From: Epilithonimonas zeae
GTDB taxonomy: Bacteria > Bacteroidota > Bacteroidia > Flavobacteriales > Weeksellaceae
DNA: 64,000 bases
Assembly: GCF_900141765.1 (NCBI RefSeq)
Contig: NZ_FSRK01000001.1
Coordinates: forward strand, 2,356,001 to 2,420,000
Reading direction: 5' to 3'
The position numbers and the translations under genes were made by a program. Below the pieces are notes generated by a model. It saw only the letters and a list, made by a program, of their open reading frames with translations. It ran no database searches and was not told the origin of the DNA. This document shows positions 18,477 to 28,590 of this stretch, one piece after another (the stretch's first letter is position 1; each line of letters begins with the position of its first letter).

Positions 18477-18689
18477 AGCTTAAGATTTTACAATAGTTTT
18501 TGAATTTTGTTTTTTTCAGATAGGGCATAAGAATGTCCGGATGCTTTTTGAGTAGCATCTTTGTAGAGAATGAAAAATTTTTGTAAAACAGTTAAAAAGA
18601 AATTTCGAACTGATTTTTAGTTTTGTTTAATCCTATCCCGGATTATCGGAAAAGTAAATTTTTTGCTTCCATATATTAACTAAATAATT

Positions 18690-18708
18690 AAGTGTTATTT
18701 CAACACTA
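18690..18708 (-). promoter_or_regulatory. Candidate operator upstream of GH30
   Basis: Plus-strand AAGTGTTATTTCAACACTA has a 6-bp perfect inverted repeat (AGTGTT/AACACT) around a 5-bp spacer and keeps the TGT-N7-ACA skeleton of the other sites. It lies about 215 bp upstream of the GH30 start. Confidence 0.5.
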
Positions 18709-19091
18709 ATATAATAAATAACATAATAAAACAATACTAGAGTCCCTAAAATTCACAATATTTTTAGAAATTATTATTTAATATAATAATTTAAAATTAG
18801 ATTAAATATGATTATGTTATCATTGCGTTGATGATTACGTAACATTGAAATGTAGATTTAAAAGCATATTCTAAAAATGAAAATTTTAAAGTGTATTCGC
18901 TATGTAATATTACATTATGATAAGTATTTACATTAACAAATTAAAAAAACAATATTAATCCTTAAATATCACAAAAAAAATATCATATTTACATTGATTT
19001 AAGTCTAAATCTAATATGAAAATCAATTTCAAATTCACCGAAATAGTCTTCAAAAATTAAAAATGAAATTATAACGAATACAAATCAAAAA

Positions 19092-19121
19092 AACCACTCA
19101 AAGAATTGTCTTTGAGTGGTT
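19092..19121 (-). terminator. Rho-independent terminator after GH115
   Basis: AACCACTCAAAG and CTTTGAGTGGTT form a perfect 12-bp stem with a 6-nt loop; on the minus strand a T7 run follows directly. It ends the long enzyme run that terminates with the GH115 gene at 19162. Confidence 0.85.
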
Positions 19122-19161
19122 ACTTATTTTAACTTTTAGTATAATTAAAAATAAAGGATAG

Positions 19162-21699
19162 TTATTTTTCTGTGGAAACTTCACTTTCCGGTGCACCCAG
19201 ATAAGTAGGCTGTAAACCTCCTGTGTTAATCAGAATTTTTTCCAGCACGATTCCCGGTTCGAGTACTCTGAATCGCAACGTATGTTTCCCGGGTTGAGCA
19301 ATCTGGTGTTTTGTTGTAGACTTGATGATATGTTCAGACTGCCATCTTCCCAATTCACCTTTGTAGTGACCATTGAAATTGACAATCTGCGGGGTTCCGC
19401 CATCAAAGGAAATCTCATAACGCAAACCTTTATTATGATTGAAATTCAAAGTTGGGGCTAATAATAACTGGACTTCAAACTCACCTTTTGATTCAAAATT
19501 TACGTCGTACTCCAGATAAAGATTTTCATCAGCTTTCGGATAAGCATTTTGCGGAAAAGTCGTCACAGCGGATTTAGTTTTCCCGAAATCCGGAATCACT
19601 TCCCAATGGATTCGGTCTGAATTGCCAATTCTTGCAAAATTTTCAGCTTCTATGGAAACATAACCGTTTTTCTCTTGAAATACTTTTTCTTTCGGAACTT
19701 CAGACTCAGAAACACGGGTAACTTCAGGCATTATATTTTCTTTTCCGTCAAACCAGGCTTTGTAACCTATCTTCATCTGGTCCATCATATGCTGCCATTT
19801 TCCACCGGCAATGACATTATTATACTGATTATCGAGATAAGCATTTCTCTGAAAACATTCTTTGACTTTATCCGCATAGACATTAGCTTCAACATCTTTT
19901 TTAGCTGCCAATTCTTTGTTTTTTGCCACTGCGTAGTACATTTCATACAAATTGCTGCACGCATCAATCGGATATAATATCAGCTGAAAGTATGCGTCCT
20001 GATATTCTGCCGGAATCTTCTCTTTCAAACGTAAAGCTTCTAATGCCAAAGTTCTGTAATCATTTAAAACCGTTTCAAATTCATTATAATTTTGAAGGCT
20101 GTAAGTTTTCCAGTCTAATGTTTCTGGCGTTACACGGCGGTTATATTTTGAATAAAGATTAATCATTCCTGCAATTTTTTTGGCATATTTTTCACCAAAT
20201 TGCTGCGCCGCCCATTTTTCGGTATATTCTAAAAGATTTTTTGAATTGAATTGTTTCGGATTCCAGGCCATTTCCAGGAAAAAGCTGATTGGAAATTCCA
20301 TCGGCTTCAAATCTCCGACATTGACGACCCAAACCTTATCCACTTTATGTTCGTAAGAAAGATTCATCTGTTCCCAAACTCTCTGAATCGGACTGATATT
20401 AATCCATTTTGAATTTCTTGGTCCGCCCACGTAATCGAAGTGATAATACATCCCGTAACCGCCTTTGTGTAAAGGTTTTGAAAGGTCCGGAAGTTTTCTC
20501 ACATTTCCCCAGTTGTCATCACAAAACAATAAAATAACGTCGTCCGGAACGCGCATTCCTTTGTCGTAATAATCCTGAACTTCTTTGTACAAAGCCCAAA
20601 CCTGAGGCGTTTTCTCCGCTTTTTTTCCTGTTACGTCAGCAATAATTTTTCGCTGGTCTTTCACGATTTTTTCAAGTAAGGAAATATTAGTTCCCTCTCC
20701 CATCGCTTCATCGCCGTCGCCGCGCATTCCTACTGTGACTAATTTCTCCCAGTTTTTGCTTCTTTCGAGCCCTAATTTCCAGAATTCCTGCAAAACTTTC
20801 TCATTTTTCGAATAATCCCAGACATTCGGAAGATTATTCTTCTTGATGTATCTGTGCCAATCGGTTTGAGCCTGAGCCATCGGTTCGTGGTGCGAAGTTC
20901 CCATCACAATTCCCATTTCGCTGGCTAAAGGTCCGTTCAAAACGTCATCATCATAAAACGCTTTTCCCCACATTGCAGGCCAGATGTAATTGCCTTTCAT
21001 TCGCAAAATCAACTCAAAAACTTTTTCGTAAAATTTAGAATTGATTCCTCCAAAAGTTGCTCTTGCCCAGCCTCCGAGCGAAGGTTCTTCATCATTCAGG
21101 AAAATGCCGCGATATTCTACCGCCGGTTCTCCGTCTGTGTAAATTCCTTTTTTAAAGTATAGATTTTCTTTTTTCTCAACCGGAACATCCGCCCAGTAAT
21201 ACCAAGGTGAAACCCCGATTTGCTGCGACATTTCGTAAATTCCGTAAATTGTTCCGCGTTTGTCGCTTCCTGCAATTACAATCGCTTCGGAAACGCCGGG
21301 AAACGGATTGCTGATATTTTGAATGATAAATTTTTCATTCTTTCCTTTGATTGAAGTTCCATCAATTTTTTTAGCTTTAATTAAAGCATCAATGGTCTTG
21401 CTTTTCCCGGCCTCACCAATAATGATGAGCATTCCATTCGCCCCGGAATTTTGGGAAATAAGAGTAGGCTGAACCCCTGTTACTTTTTGAAAATCCGATT
21501 GAAGATTCGCAACCGCACGAAGAATTCCTTTATCCGAATCGCTATCCGAAAACAGCATCAAACCTAAATTGTGCTCTTTCAACACAACCGAGTTTTCCGT
21601 TTTAGTAAAAGAAATAAAAGGGTCGGCGGCTTTTACAATCGTTGTAAAAACCAACGTTATCAAAAGAGAAAAATAGTTAAAAATCGTCTTCATAATCAA
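19162..21699 (-). CDS. GH115 alpha-glucuronidase, copy A
   Basis: This 845-residue secreted enzyme matches the GH115 family, which removes (4-O-methyl)-glucuronic acid from internal positions of xylan. The N terminus MIMKTIFNYFSLLITLVFTTIVKAA is a signal peptide. Diagnostic stretches shared with copy B at 33166 are DKRGTIYGIYEMSQQIGVSPWYYWADVP, in parts such as GTIYGIYEMS and SPWYYWADVP; RGIFLNDEEPSLGGWA; MGTSHHEPMAQAQ; DDNWGNVRKLP; and WNPKQF. A C-terminal beta domain (about 660-840) follows the catalytic core. It is the last gene of its run, with a strong terminator downstream. Two diverged copies suggest different substrate contexts. Confidence 0.92.
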   Translation of the reverse strand: MIMKTIFNYFSLLITLVFTTIVKAADPFISFTKTENSVVLKEHNLGLMLFSDSDSDKGILRAVANLQSDFQKVTGVQPTLISQNSGANGMLIIIGEAGKSKTIDALIKAKKIDGTSIKGKNEKFIIQNISNPFPGVSEAIVIAGSDKRGTIYGIYEMSQQIGVSPWYYWADVPVEKKENLYFKKGIYTDGEPAVEYRGIFLNDEEPSLGGWARATFGGINSKFYEKVFELILRMKGNYIWPAMWGKAFYDDDVLNGPLASEMGIVMGTSHHEPMAQAQTDWHRYIKKNNLPNVWDYSKNEKVLQEFWKLGLERSKNWEKLVTVGMRGDGDEAMGEGTNISLLEKIVKDQRKIIADVTGKKAEKTPQVWALYKEVQDYYDKGMRVPDDVILLFCDDNWGNVRKLPDLSKPLHKGGYGMYYHFDYVGGPRNSKWINISPIQRVWEQMNLSYEHKVDKVWVVNVGDLKPMEFPISFFLEMAWNPKQFNSKNLLEYTEKWAAQQFGEKYAKKIAGMINLYSKYNRRVTPETLDWKTYSLQNYNEFETVLNDYRTLALEALRLKEKIPAEYQDAYFQLILYPIDACSNLYEMYYAVAKNKELAAKKDVEANVYADKVKECFQRNAYLDNQYNNVIAGGKWQHMMDQMKIGYKAWFDGKENIMPEVTRVSESEVPKEKVFQEKNGYVSIEAENFARIGNSDRIHWEVIPDFGKTKSAVTTFPQNAYPKADENLYLEYDVNFESKGEFEVQLLLAPTLNFNHNKGLRYEISFDGGTPQIVNFNGHYKGELGRWQSEHIIKSTTKHQIAQPGKHTLRFRVLEPGIVLEKILINTGGLQPTYLGAPESEVSTEK

Positions 21700-21734
21700 T
21701 ATTTTATGAGTATTTTATTTTAATATATATTGCG

Positions 21735-23624
21735 CTACCAGTCATCCGTTCTGAATGGCGACGCCAGCAAACCTTCTTTATTTTGCAGGTTGGCATCTTC
21801 GGGATTATTGCTCCACGCATATCGCACGGCAACCGGATTTTTGATTTCCTTGCTGGTTACAATGACTGTATTCCCTTTAATTTTCGCATCAGCCCAGACA
21901 AATTTTTTGTCGCTTCCGGCAATTGCAAAATGTTTCAGATTTCCTGTTTTACTTTGAAGGCCACTTCCAACATTGTCAAACGAAAGGATGATATCTGAAT
22001 TTTCCACCTTCATCGATTTGAAAACAGGACCACCGCTTACCAATTTTTCACCATACAACAATTTTCGTGCAGCCAGGAATAGACGTTTTGCCATATTTTT
22101 TTTATTGAGGGGGTGAATGTCATTCCATTCTCCAATATCATAATTGACGCTCATTGCCGTGTACGGAACAGTCTGTGACGTTTTAAACTGAGCCTCACGA
22201 ATTCCAGCCCATCCGCTTGGCGCATTCGGGTCGTTTGTTTTCTCCATAAAATTGGGCAGCTGAACCAATAAAAACGGCATCTGATTCCATTGAAATACTT
22301 CCCGCCAATTTTCGATAAGATTTTTCAGCAAACCTGCATAATCTTCGGATTGACCGGCATTGCTTTCGCCCTGATACCAGATAGCTCCCCGGACTTTGTA
22401 ATCCCGAATCGGATAAATCATCCCGTTATACAATCCGGAAGGCGTGCTTCTCAGGTTTTTCAGTTTCGATTTATATTCTTCATCTTTGCTCGTATCTCTT
22501 CCGATGTTATATTTCCATTCGCCCGTCAAATCAACGGTAAAGCCATCTCCAACAATTTTGTAAGGTTTATCAGCAACAAATTCTCCGTTTCCGAAATTGG
22601 AAGTCAGCTGAATGGCAATCGTATTTTTTCCCTGTTTTAAAATTCCGCCCGGAATATCATATTTTCTTGGTGGATAAGTGTATGAAGTAGAACCAACGAA
22701 TTTTCCATTCACAAAAACCGAATCACTGTCCACCATTACTCCCAGATATAATCGGGTAAATTTCCCATCCATTGACGCAGGAAGTTCAAAGTTTTTCCGG
22801 AACCAGACCGTTCCTTTTGTGCGGATTCCATTATCTTTCCATTTTCCGGGAACTTTTGCCTTTTCCCAATTCCCGTCATTAAAATCCTTTTGATTCCAAA
22901 GGTTTCTTCCCTGATCCAGTTTTGAAGAATTGAGTACTGACAATGCCTGTTTATCAATGATTTCATCAGGGAAATTCTTAAGATATTCCTGACTGACCCA
23001 ACTCTGAATTAACGAACCACCTAAACTGGAAACCAGCATTCCCTGCGGAATTTTGCTGTGTTCATACGCTTCTACCGCATAGAAATACGCAAAGGCCGTC
23101 CAATTCATTACTTCCGAAGCGGTTCCGGTAAACCATTTTCCGCCGGATGCTATATTTTCCCGCACAGATTCAACAGTATTCTGAGTAGGAACTTTGAAGT
23201 AGCGGATTTTATTAAAATCAGAAACATTAATCTCCGGAAAACGGTCTGTTAAACGGGCAATAGGCGTTTCCATATTAGACTGTCCGGAAGCGAGCCAGAC
23301 ATCCCCCACCAGAATATCCCGAATCGTAATTTCGTTAATTTCCATCACAAATGGCCCTCCTGCTTTCTGTGGTTTCAATTGGACAGACCATTTTCCGTTT
23401 TTGTCCGGTGATGTATTGTAGGTTTCATTTCGGAATTTGATGGTAATATTTTCACCATTATCTGCCCAACCCCAAATTTTAAGCTCGACATCACGTTGTA
23501 AAACCATCTTATCACTTACCAAATCGGGAAGTTTTATTTTCCCGAAAGACAATTGATGGCTAAGAACAATCATCAAAAAGACAATTTTAAAAATCGTTGA
23601 GAATTTGAAATTTCTGGGTTCCAT
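21735..23624 (-). CDS. Sialate O-acetylesterase-type (SASA) acetyl esterase
   Basis: This 629-residue secreted SGNH esterase carries the block I motif LASGQSNMETP (catalytic Ser) and a late NDIHPLNKKNMAKRL with the Asp/His pair. Between them is a galactose-binding jelly-roll insertion (about 260-370, KVPGKWKDNG ... FVNGKFVGS), as in CE20-like and other SASA enzymes. In this setting it probably removes O-acetyl groups from xylan. True sialate esterase activity is unlikely, as no sialic acid genes are present. It is packed between GH97 and GH115. Confidence 0.85.
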   Translation of the reverse strand: MEPRNFKFSTIFKIVFLMIVLSHQLSFGKIKLPDLVSDKMVLQRDVELKIWGWADNGENITIKFRNETYNTSPDKNGKWSVQLKPQKAGGPFVMEINEITIRDILVGDVWLASGQSNMETPIARLTDRFPEINVSDFNKIRYFKVPTQNTVESVRENIASGGKWFTGTASEVMNWTAFAYFYAVEAYEHSKIPQGMLVSSLGGSLIQSWVSQEYLKNFPDEIIDKQALSVLNSSKLDQGRNLWNQKDFNDGNWEKAKVPGKWKDNGIRTKGTVWFRKNFELPASMDGKFTRLYLGVMVDSDSVFVNGKFVGSTSYTYPPRKYDIPGGILKQGKNTIAIQLTSNFGNGEFVADKPYKIVGDGFTVDLTGEWKYNIGRDTSKDEEYKSKLKNLRSTPSGLYNGMIYPIRDYKVRGAIWYQGESNAGQSEDYAGLLKNLIENWREVFQWNQMPFLLVQLPNFMEKTNDPNAPSGWAGIREAQFKTSQTVPYTAMSVNYDIGEWNDIHPLNKKNMAKRLFLAARKLLYGEKLVSGGPVFKSMKVENSDIILSFDNVGSGLQSKTGNLKHFAIAGSDKKFVWADAKIKGNTVIVTSKEIKNPVAVRYAWSNNPEDANLQNKEGLLASPFRTDDW

Positions 23625-23654
23625 TAAGATTTATTTTTTCGGGTTAAAATGAAA

Positions 23655-25595
23655 TTAATGAATTACAAATCCGCCTTTGGATTGAATTTCTATTTTGAGT
23701 TCTCCGTTTTTGCCAACAGTAATTGTTTTTTCAGAAGTCTCCCCTTTCGAATCATCATTGATGAATCTAACCGACTTTCCGGCAAGCATCGGAAGTTTTA
23801 AAGTAAGCTTCTGAACAGCATTTTCAGCGTTCACACCGGCAACAAACCATTGATTCTGATGTCTTCTGGCAATCACGGAATATTTCCCGGGATATCCGTC
23901 GATGAACACTGTTTCGTCCCAAAGCGTCGGAACTTCTTTCATAAAATCGAGCTGGAACTTCGGTGCGTCGCTCAGGTTATTCGGCATTATACCAAACATC
24001 TGAACCGGATTTTGAAACAGAACCGCCGTTGCCAACTGGAAACCATCTGTTGTGTATCTTTTATTTTTATCCTTGTTGGATTTTGTCAAATATTTGTTGA
24101 GGAAAGTTCCGCCAAACTCCATACTTCCGACCGTATTTCTGATGAATGGGTGCAAAGTCGCAAAAAAGGCTTCCTGTCTGCGAACGTCCTCAGAAAAATA
24201 CAGCATTTCTGAAGCTAAAACCGCTTCACTTCCGGCATAATTCGGATACATTACTTCCCAGCCTCTCGGCAAAGTAGCTCCGTGGAAAATAATTTTTAAT
24301 CCAAAATCATTGGCATCGGAAAGAATATCTTCGTAAAGGCGCATCGTTTCCTGCTTGTCACCACCAAAGAAATCGACTTTCAGACCTTTTATACCGATAT
24401 CTTTCAGCCATTTCATTTCTTTTTTTCGTTCGATGGAAGAGCTCATTTTATTTCTCGGTCCCATCGGCGCGTCATTCGCAGCACCATTGGAATTATACCA
24501 AAGCAATACCCCAACATTTTTGGATTTCGCATACTGAATGAGGTCTTTCATTCGTTCTTTTCCGATATTTTTGTCCCAAAGCGCATCAATCAAAATGTAT
24601 TCATAACCGAGTTTTGATGCTAAATCGATAAAGAGACTCTGGTCTTCATAATTCATACTGTTGTCCTGCCACAAAATCCAGCTCCAGGTCGATTTTCCGA
24701 AAGTGTATTTTTGTGAGGGTTCATACATCGGTTCTAATACATCAAAAGGAATTGTCGTTTCAACAATCGGTTTCAAAGAATCGCCAATCGTAATGGTTCT
24801 CCAAGGTGTTTTTCCGGGAAGTGAAATGGCAGCTCCGGAACTTCCGAAACCATTGTTTTCTGCCATATTCGGATAAGCAACCCGGTAAAGTTTTTTTTCT
24901 GAAGTTGTATCCAAATGAGAAGCGCAGTACAAACTGTTCACTCCTGTTTCGGACAATAAAATCCAGCCGTCGTTTCCAATATGAAACAGTCCAGGGAAAA
25001 CGTAACCATAATCGGCTTTTGTTCCTAATTCCGCATCAGCTTTGTAACCGCTTTCATAGCTTGGGGCGGTTCTGGCAAAACCTGTCATCGGCTTCATCAT
25101 CGGAGAAAGGAAAGTTGTGGTTTGAGACGGAAATCTGTAACCTGTAATTTCCGATTGTACAATTGCGCTCAAATGGTCTTTCATCGGCTGAATCTCATAT
25201 CTGAAAGCGACATTATTATCGCTCACCTGAAATTCAATTCCGATATTGAAGTTATCTGCATTGGTAAAATTGACTATCAGAGTATTAGCTGTATAACTGA
25301 CTTGTGATTTTTTGATTTTTTCGTTCGTATAATTTTTAGAAACCTTATCTTTTTTGCTGTCAATGAATTTTAAATTTTTAGAAAAATCAGATTCATTGGT
25401 GATTAAGCCCAACGGAGATTTATCAAGCATTGTTTTCCCTTGAAAAGTAACATTATAAAGCGCTTTTCCGTTTTCTGAAAAGACATTCAGTTTTAATTTT
25501 TCGTCAGGACTGGAGATTTCTGCAACCTGTGCAAAAACAGTATTCATAATCAGAATACTAAAGGCGAGTGATAGTTTTAAAAAAAGTTTAATCAT
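23655..25595 (-). CDS. GH97 glycosidase (probable retaining alpha-galactosidase type)
   Basis: A 646-residue secreted enzyme with signal peptide MIKLFLKLSLAFSILIMNTVFAQ, an N-terminal beta-sandwich (about 25-290), a (beta/alpha)8 barrel (about 300-560) and a C-terminal beta domain. The barrel has GLKVDFFGGDKQ, with an Asp where retaining GH97 alpha-galactosidases have their nucleophile; the inverting alpha-glucosidase branch lacks it. It could remove alpha-D-galactose or beta-L-arabinopyranose caps from xylan side chains. Choice between these activities is inference. Confidence 0.85.
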   Translation of the reverse strand: MIKLFLKLSLAFSILIMNTVFAQVAEISSPDEKLKLNVFSENGKALYNVTFQGKTMLDKSPLGLITNESDFSKNLKFIDSKKDKVSKNYTNEKIKKSQVSYTANTLIVNFTNADNFNIGIEFQVSDNNVAFRYEIQPMKDHLSAIVQSEITGYRFPSQTTTFLSPMMKPMTGFARTAPSYESGYKADAELGTKADYGYVFPGLFHIGNDGWILLSETGVNSLYCASHLDTTSEKKLYRVAYPNMAENNGFGSSGAAISLPGKTPWRTITIGDSLKPIVETTIPFDVLEPMYEPSQKYTFGKSTWSWILWQDNSMNYEDQSLFIDLASKLGYEYILIDALWDKNIGKERMKDLIQYAKSKNVGVLLWYNSNGAANDAPMGPRNKMSSSIERKKEMKWLKDIGIKGLKVDFFGGDKQETMRLYEDILSDANDFGLKIIFHGATLPRGWEVMYPNYAGSEAVLASEMLYFSEDVRRQEAFFATLHPFIRNTVGSMEFGGTFLNKYLTKSNKDKNKRYTTDGFQLATAVLFQNPVQMFGIMPNNLSDAPKFQLDFMKEVPTLWDETVFIDGYPGKYSVIARRHQNQWFVAGVNAENAVQKLTLKLPMLAGKSVRFINDDSKGETSEKTITVGKNGELKIEIQSKGGFVIH

Positions 25596-25597
25596 AA

Positions 25598-26965
25598 TTA
25601 ATTATTTTCAAGAAAAGTCCAATAATCGAAAAACATTATATCTTTTGCCGCTTTTCCATTACATACAAAATATACATCGTGAACACCGGTAATTTTTTCC
25701 TTAACCTCGGCTTTCACCGTTTCCCAACGATCGTCTCCACCAGTCAACGGAACTTTTACCGTGGCGATAATCGGTCCGCTTACACTGTCCAGATGAACGT
25801 CCATCGTAACATCGCTATTATGTGTAGTCCCAACTTTGGCCGAAAATGTTGATGCTCCTTTTTTGCCGAAATCCACATTTTTGACACTGGTGTAAGCGCC
25901 ACTTTTTTTAGCTTTGATGAAGACGCCTGCTTCTTTGTTCTGATAAGATTTTACATTTTCAGACCACGCAATCATTTCTGCCTGATTAAAAGCATAAGGA
26001 TTAACGGTTGCAATGGCTTTGGTAATGCCATTGGTCATTTTGATGGGTGAAATAGAACCGTCTTTATTAAAATTAAGTTCCTCAACACTTACCGACCTTG
26101 TAAAACCACTTCCTCCCGGCAAAGCGCCGTTGTGATAAAAGAAATAGGATTTTCCTCTGAAATCAACAATTCCGGGATGATTGGTAAAAGATTTCCCTTC
26201 GGTTGGCATTACAATTCCGCCGTATTTCCACGGTCCCTGTGCACTTTTGCTGGTTGAATATCCGATGAATTCAGGGAGCGGACCGCCCGGCCAGAACAGA
26301 TAATACAGATTTTTTCTTTTGTACAGCCAAGGCCCTTCCTCGTATTTTGTGGGTCTTTCCGGGTTTTCTTTTCCATCCCTTTTTCCGAAAGATTCTGCGG
26401 TCATTGGCACTTCCACAATATCGCCGGAATAGGAAATCATATCCTGATTGAGCTTAACCATTTTAAGTTTCGGATTTCCCCAGTACATATAGGCTTGACC
26501 GTCATCATCAATGAAAACCGTCGGGTCAATATCGCCCCATTCGCTCTGTACCAAAGGTTTTCCAAGCGGGTCGTGAAATGGTCCAAACGGACTGTCACCT
26601 ACCGCAACACCAATTGCTCCTTTGTTGTTGGTTTTGGACCACATCGGAACATACATAAAGAATTTGCCGTTTCTTTCCACGCATTGCGCTGCCCAGGCAT
26701 CTCGTTTTGCCCAGTCGAAATCTTTATAGCTCAGAATGCTTCCGTGGTCGGTCCAGTTCACCATATCGTTGGTGGAATAGACCTTCCAGTCGTTCATTAC
26801 AAACCAGGTGGAATCGTCCTCATCGTGAGTGGTGTAGACATAAAGCCTGTCGTTATACACCATCGGCGCCGGGTCTGCCGTATAATTGGTCTGAATAATG
26901 GGATTCTGAGAAAATAATATTCCCGAATATGCTATTAAACAGAGATTGAGTATTGTTTTTTTCAT
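25598..26965 (-). CDS. GH43 arabinoxylan arabinofuranosidase-like with CBM6, copy 1
   Basis: This secreted enzyme starts at the ATG at 26965 ([20 protein letters not shown]); eight upstream codons back to a GTG at 26989 are unlikely. The five-bladed propeller has the three GH43 acidic residues in [10 protein letters not shown] (Asp), [13 protein letters not shown] (Asp) and [10 protein letters not shown] (Glu). The C-terminal 130 residues resemble CBM6 (AIAWSEN ... [11 protein letters not shown]). It is a paralogue of the enzymes at 27085 and 30633 and lies 2 bp from GH97. Expected role: removing arabinose from xylan backbone. Confidence 0.88.
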   Translation of the reverse strand: MKKTILNLCLIAYSGILFSQNPIIQTNYTADPAPMVYNDRLYVYTTHDEDDSTWFVMNDWKVYSTNDMVNWTDHGSILSYKDFDWAKRDAWAAQCVERNGKFFMYVPMWSKTNNKGAIGVAVGDSPFGPFHDPLGKPLVQSEWGDIDPTVFIDDDGQAYMYWGNPKLKMVKLNQDMISYSGDIVEVPMTAESFGKRDGKENPERPTKYEEGPWLYKRKNLYYLFWPGGPLPEFIGYSTSKSAQGPWKYGGIVMPTEGKSFTNHPGIVDFRGKSYFFYHNGALPGGSGFTRSVSVEELNFNKDGSISPIKMTNGITKAIATVNPYAFNQAEMIAWSENVKSYQNKEAGVFIKAKKSGAYTSVKNVDFGKKGASTFSAKVGTTHNSDVTMDVHLDSVSGPIIATVKVPLTGGDDRWETVKAEVKEKITGVHDVYFVCNGKAAKDIMFFDYWTFLENN

Positions 26966-27084
26966 ATTTAACTTTTTGATTTTGAACACTAAGTGCGCAA
27001 AGTTTTTTTATAAATATTTCTTTAGTTTCACAAAGCCGCTAACGTTTGTATAAGCTGTGTGGCTGTATTGTTTGGTTTGGTAAA

Positions 27085-28584
27085 TCAGGTTTCCGATATT
27101 GTTATACAGACCATTTTAACCACCCCGTCAAAAATTCTTTGAATTTTCGCCCCCCCTCCAAAGGAGGGGAATTTTATTCTATTTCTTTTTAAACTCCAGT
27201 GGTCGAAATTGAAAAGCACTCTTCCGGCTGTAATGTTTTTACCTTTAAAGACAAAATAAACATCGTGAACACCAGAAACTGATTCTGAAATTTTGGATGT
27301 CAAGGTTTTAAATTCTTCCCAACCTCCGGTTCTCGGAACTTCAATCTCGGTAATTTTATTTCCGTCCACTCTATCCAATCTCACTTCTAAAATTCCTCCG
27401 TCAACACCTGCAGCAATTGACGCTGAAAATTCAGAGGGACCTTTTTCAAAATCTACCGAACGGACTTTGATATAACCTCCCACTCTGGTATCAGAAACAT
27501 AAACACCTGTCTTTTTGTTTTCGGAAGTGCTGCATTTCTCTGACCAGGCTATTGTTTCCGCTTCGTTTCTTTTGTAGGGATTGAGTGTTGCAACGGGATT
27601 TACGCCTTCTTTGGTCATAGAAATTTTTGGAATGCTTCCATCCGGATTGTATTTGAATTCTTCAATAGACGTTGACCTTCCGTAACTTCCTGCGCCTGGC
27701 AATAATCCTGTGTGATAGAACAGGTAGGATTTGCCTTTAAAATCGATAATTCCGCCGTGGTTGGTAAAACTGTTGGTAGGTTGGCCGGTCATTATTTTTC
27801 CCTGATATTTCCACGGTCCGGTCGGTGAATCGCTTATCGAATAAGACAGACATTCGGTTCGGTCGGTCATTCCGGCATACATCATATAATATTGCTTGTT
27901 GCGTTTGTAGAACCAAGGTCCCTCAACAAAAACATCTTTAAACTGTTCCTGTTTCTGCAAAACCTCATCGCTTCTTCCGGGACGTCTCAATCCGCCAAAA
28001 GCTTCTACCGATTGTGGAATTTCGGTGATTTTTCCATCATAGGAAACCATATCTTTGTTAAGCTTCACGTAAAATAATTTGCTGTTCCCCCAATATAAAT
28101 AGGCTTGTCCGTCATCATCAATAAAAACCGTCGGATCGATATTATCCCAGGTTCCCGTTGTCACCAATGGTTTTCCGAGTGCATCTTTGAAAGGACCTGT
28201 AGGACTGTCGGATACCGCAACGCCAATCGCCATATTGTTATCAACGGTCTGAACACAGATGTACCAATAGAATTTGCCGTTACGTTCAATGCATTGTGCC
28301 GCCCAGGCTCTGTCACGGGCCCAGCTGAAAGATTCCAGTGAAAGCGGAGAACCGTGGTCGGTCCAGTTGACCATATCATCAGAAGAATACACTCTCCATT
28401 TAGTCATATAATAAAAATCATAGCCGGGAACATCATCTCCGGTGTAGACATACATCTTGTTTTTGTACACCATCGGCGCAGGGTCCGGTGTAAAATGGGT
28501 TTGGATTACGGGATTTTGGGCAGAAATATAAATTCCTGCCAGCAAAAATGATAAGGCGATATATTTTGATTTAAATTGAATCAT
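27085..28584 (-). CDS. GH43 arabinoxylan arabinofuranosidase-like with CBM6, copy 2, extended C terminus
   Basis: A 499-residue secreted GH43 with signal peptide MIQFKSKYIALSFLLAGIYISAQ. Acidic residues occur in [23 protein letters not shown] and FVEGPWFYKR. A CBM6-like domain follows (about 345-465). The natural end should be near FNFDHWSLKR, as in copies 1 and 3 (FDYWTF, FDWWKFN), but the frame continues for about 32 residues (IKFPSFGGGAKIQR ... CITISET) encoded by a G/C-rich repeat and the spacer. The tail is therefore probably non-functional. It follows GH27 by 6 bp. A 95-bp gap separates it from copy 1. Confidence 0.87.
   Translation of the reverse strand: MIQFKSKYIALSFLLAGIYISAQNPVIQTHFTPDPAPMVYKNKMYVYTGDDVPGYDFYYMTKWRVYSSDDMVNWTDHGSPLSLESFSWARDRAWAAQCIERNGKFYWYICVQTVDNNMAIGVAVSDSPTGPFKDALGKPLVTTGTWDNIDPTVFIDDDGQAYLYWGNSKLFYVKLNKDMVSYDGKITEIPQSVEAFGGLRRPGRSDEVLQKQEQFKDVFVEGPWFYKRNKQYYMMYAGMTDRTECLSYSISDSPTGPWKYQGKIMTGQPTNSFTNHGGIIDFKGKSYLFYHTGLLPGAGSYGRSTSIEEFKYNPDGSIPKISMTKEGVNPVATLNPYKRNEAETIAWSEKCSTSENKKTGVYVSDTRVGGYIKVRSVDFEKGPSEFSASIAAGVDGGILEVRLDRVDGNKITEIEVPRTGGWEEFKTLTSKISESVSGVHDVYFVFKGKNITAGRVLFNFDHWSLKRNRIKFPSFGGGAKIQRIFDGVVKMVCITISET
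27112..27173. repeat. Dispersed repeat with CCCCTCC-TTT-GGAGGGG hairpin, overlapping a GH43 3' end
   Basis: The stretch ACCACCCCGTCAAAAATTC ... CCCCTCCAAAGGAGGGG has a perfect 7-bp hairpin around AAA and resembles a repeat I associate with Chryseobacterium intergenic regions. It lies inside the 3' end of the GH43 frame at 27085-28584 and encodes the odd tail of that protein. Repeat identity is from memory and not checked by search. Confidence 0.5.
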
Positions 28585-28590
28585 ATTTTA

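Larger units (their letters stand above)
18477..19161. other. Long AT-rich regulatory intergenic region upstream of GH30
   Basis: No gene is seen in these 685 bp. It contains the palindromic candidate operator at 18690-18708, a perfect 14-bp palindrome ATGTAATATTACAT at 18902-18915, the sequence ATTACGTAACAT near 18835 (its core TTACGTAACAT is repeated at the second regulator's promoter), several TTTACATT half-sites near 18920-19000, and the GH115 terminator at 19092-19121. No full TAnnTTTG box at the araB-type spacing was found for GH30, so its promoter remains unplaced. Confidence 0.6.
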
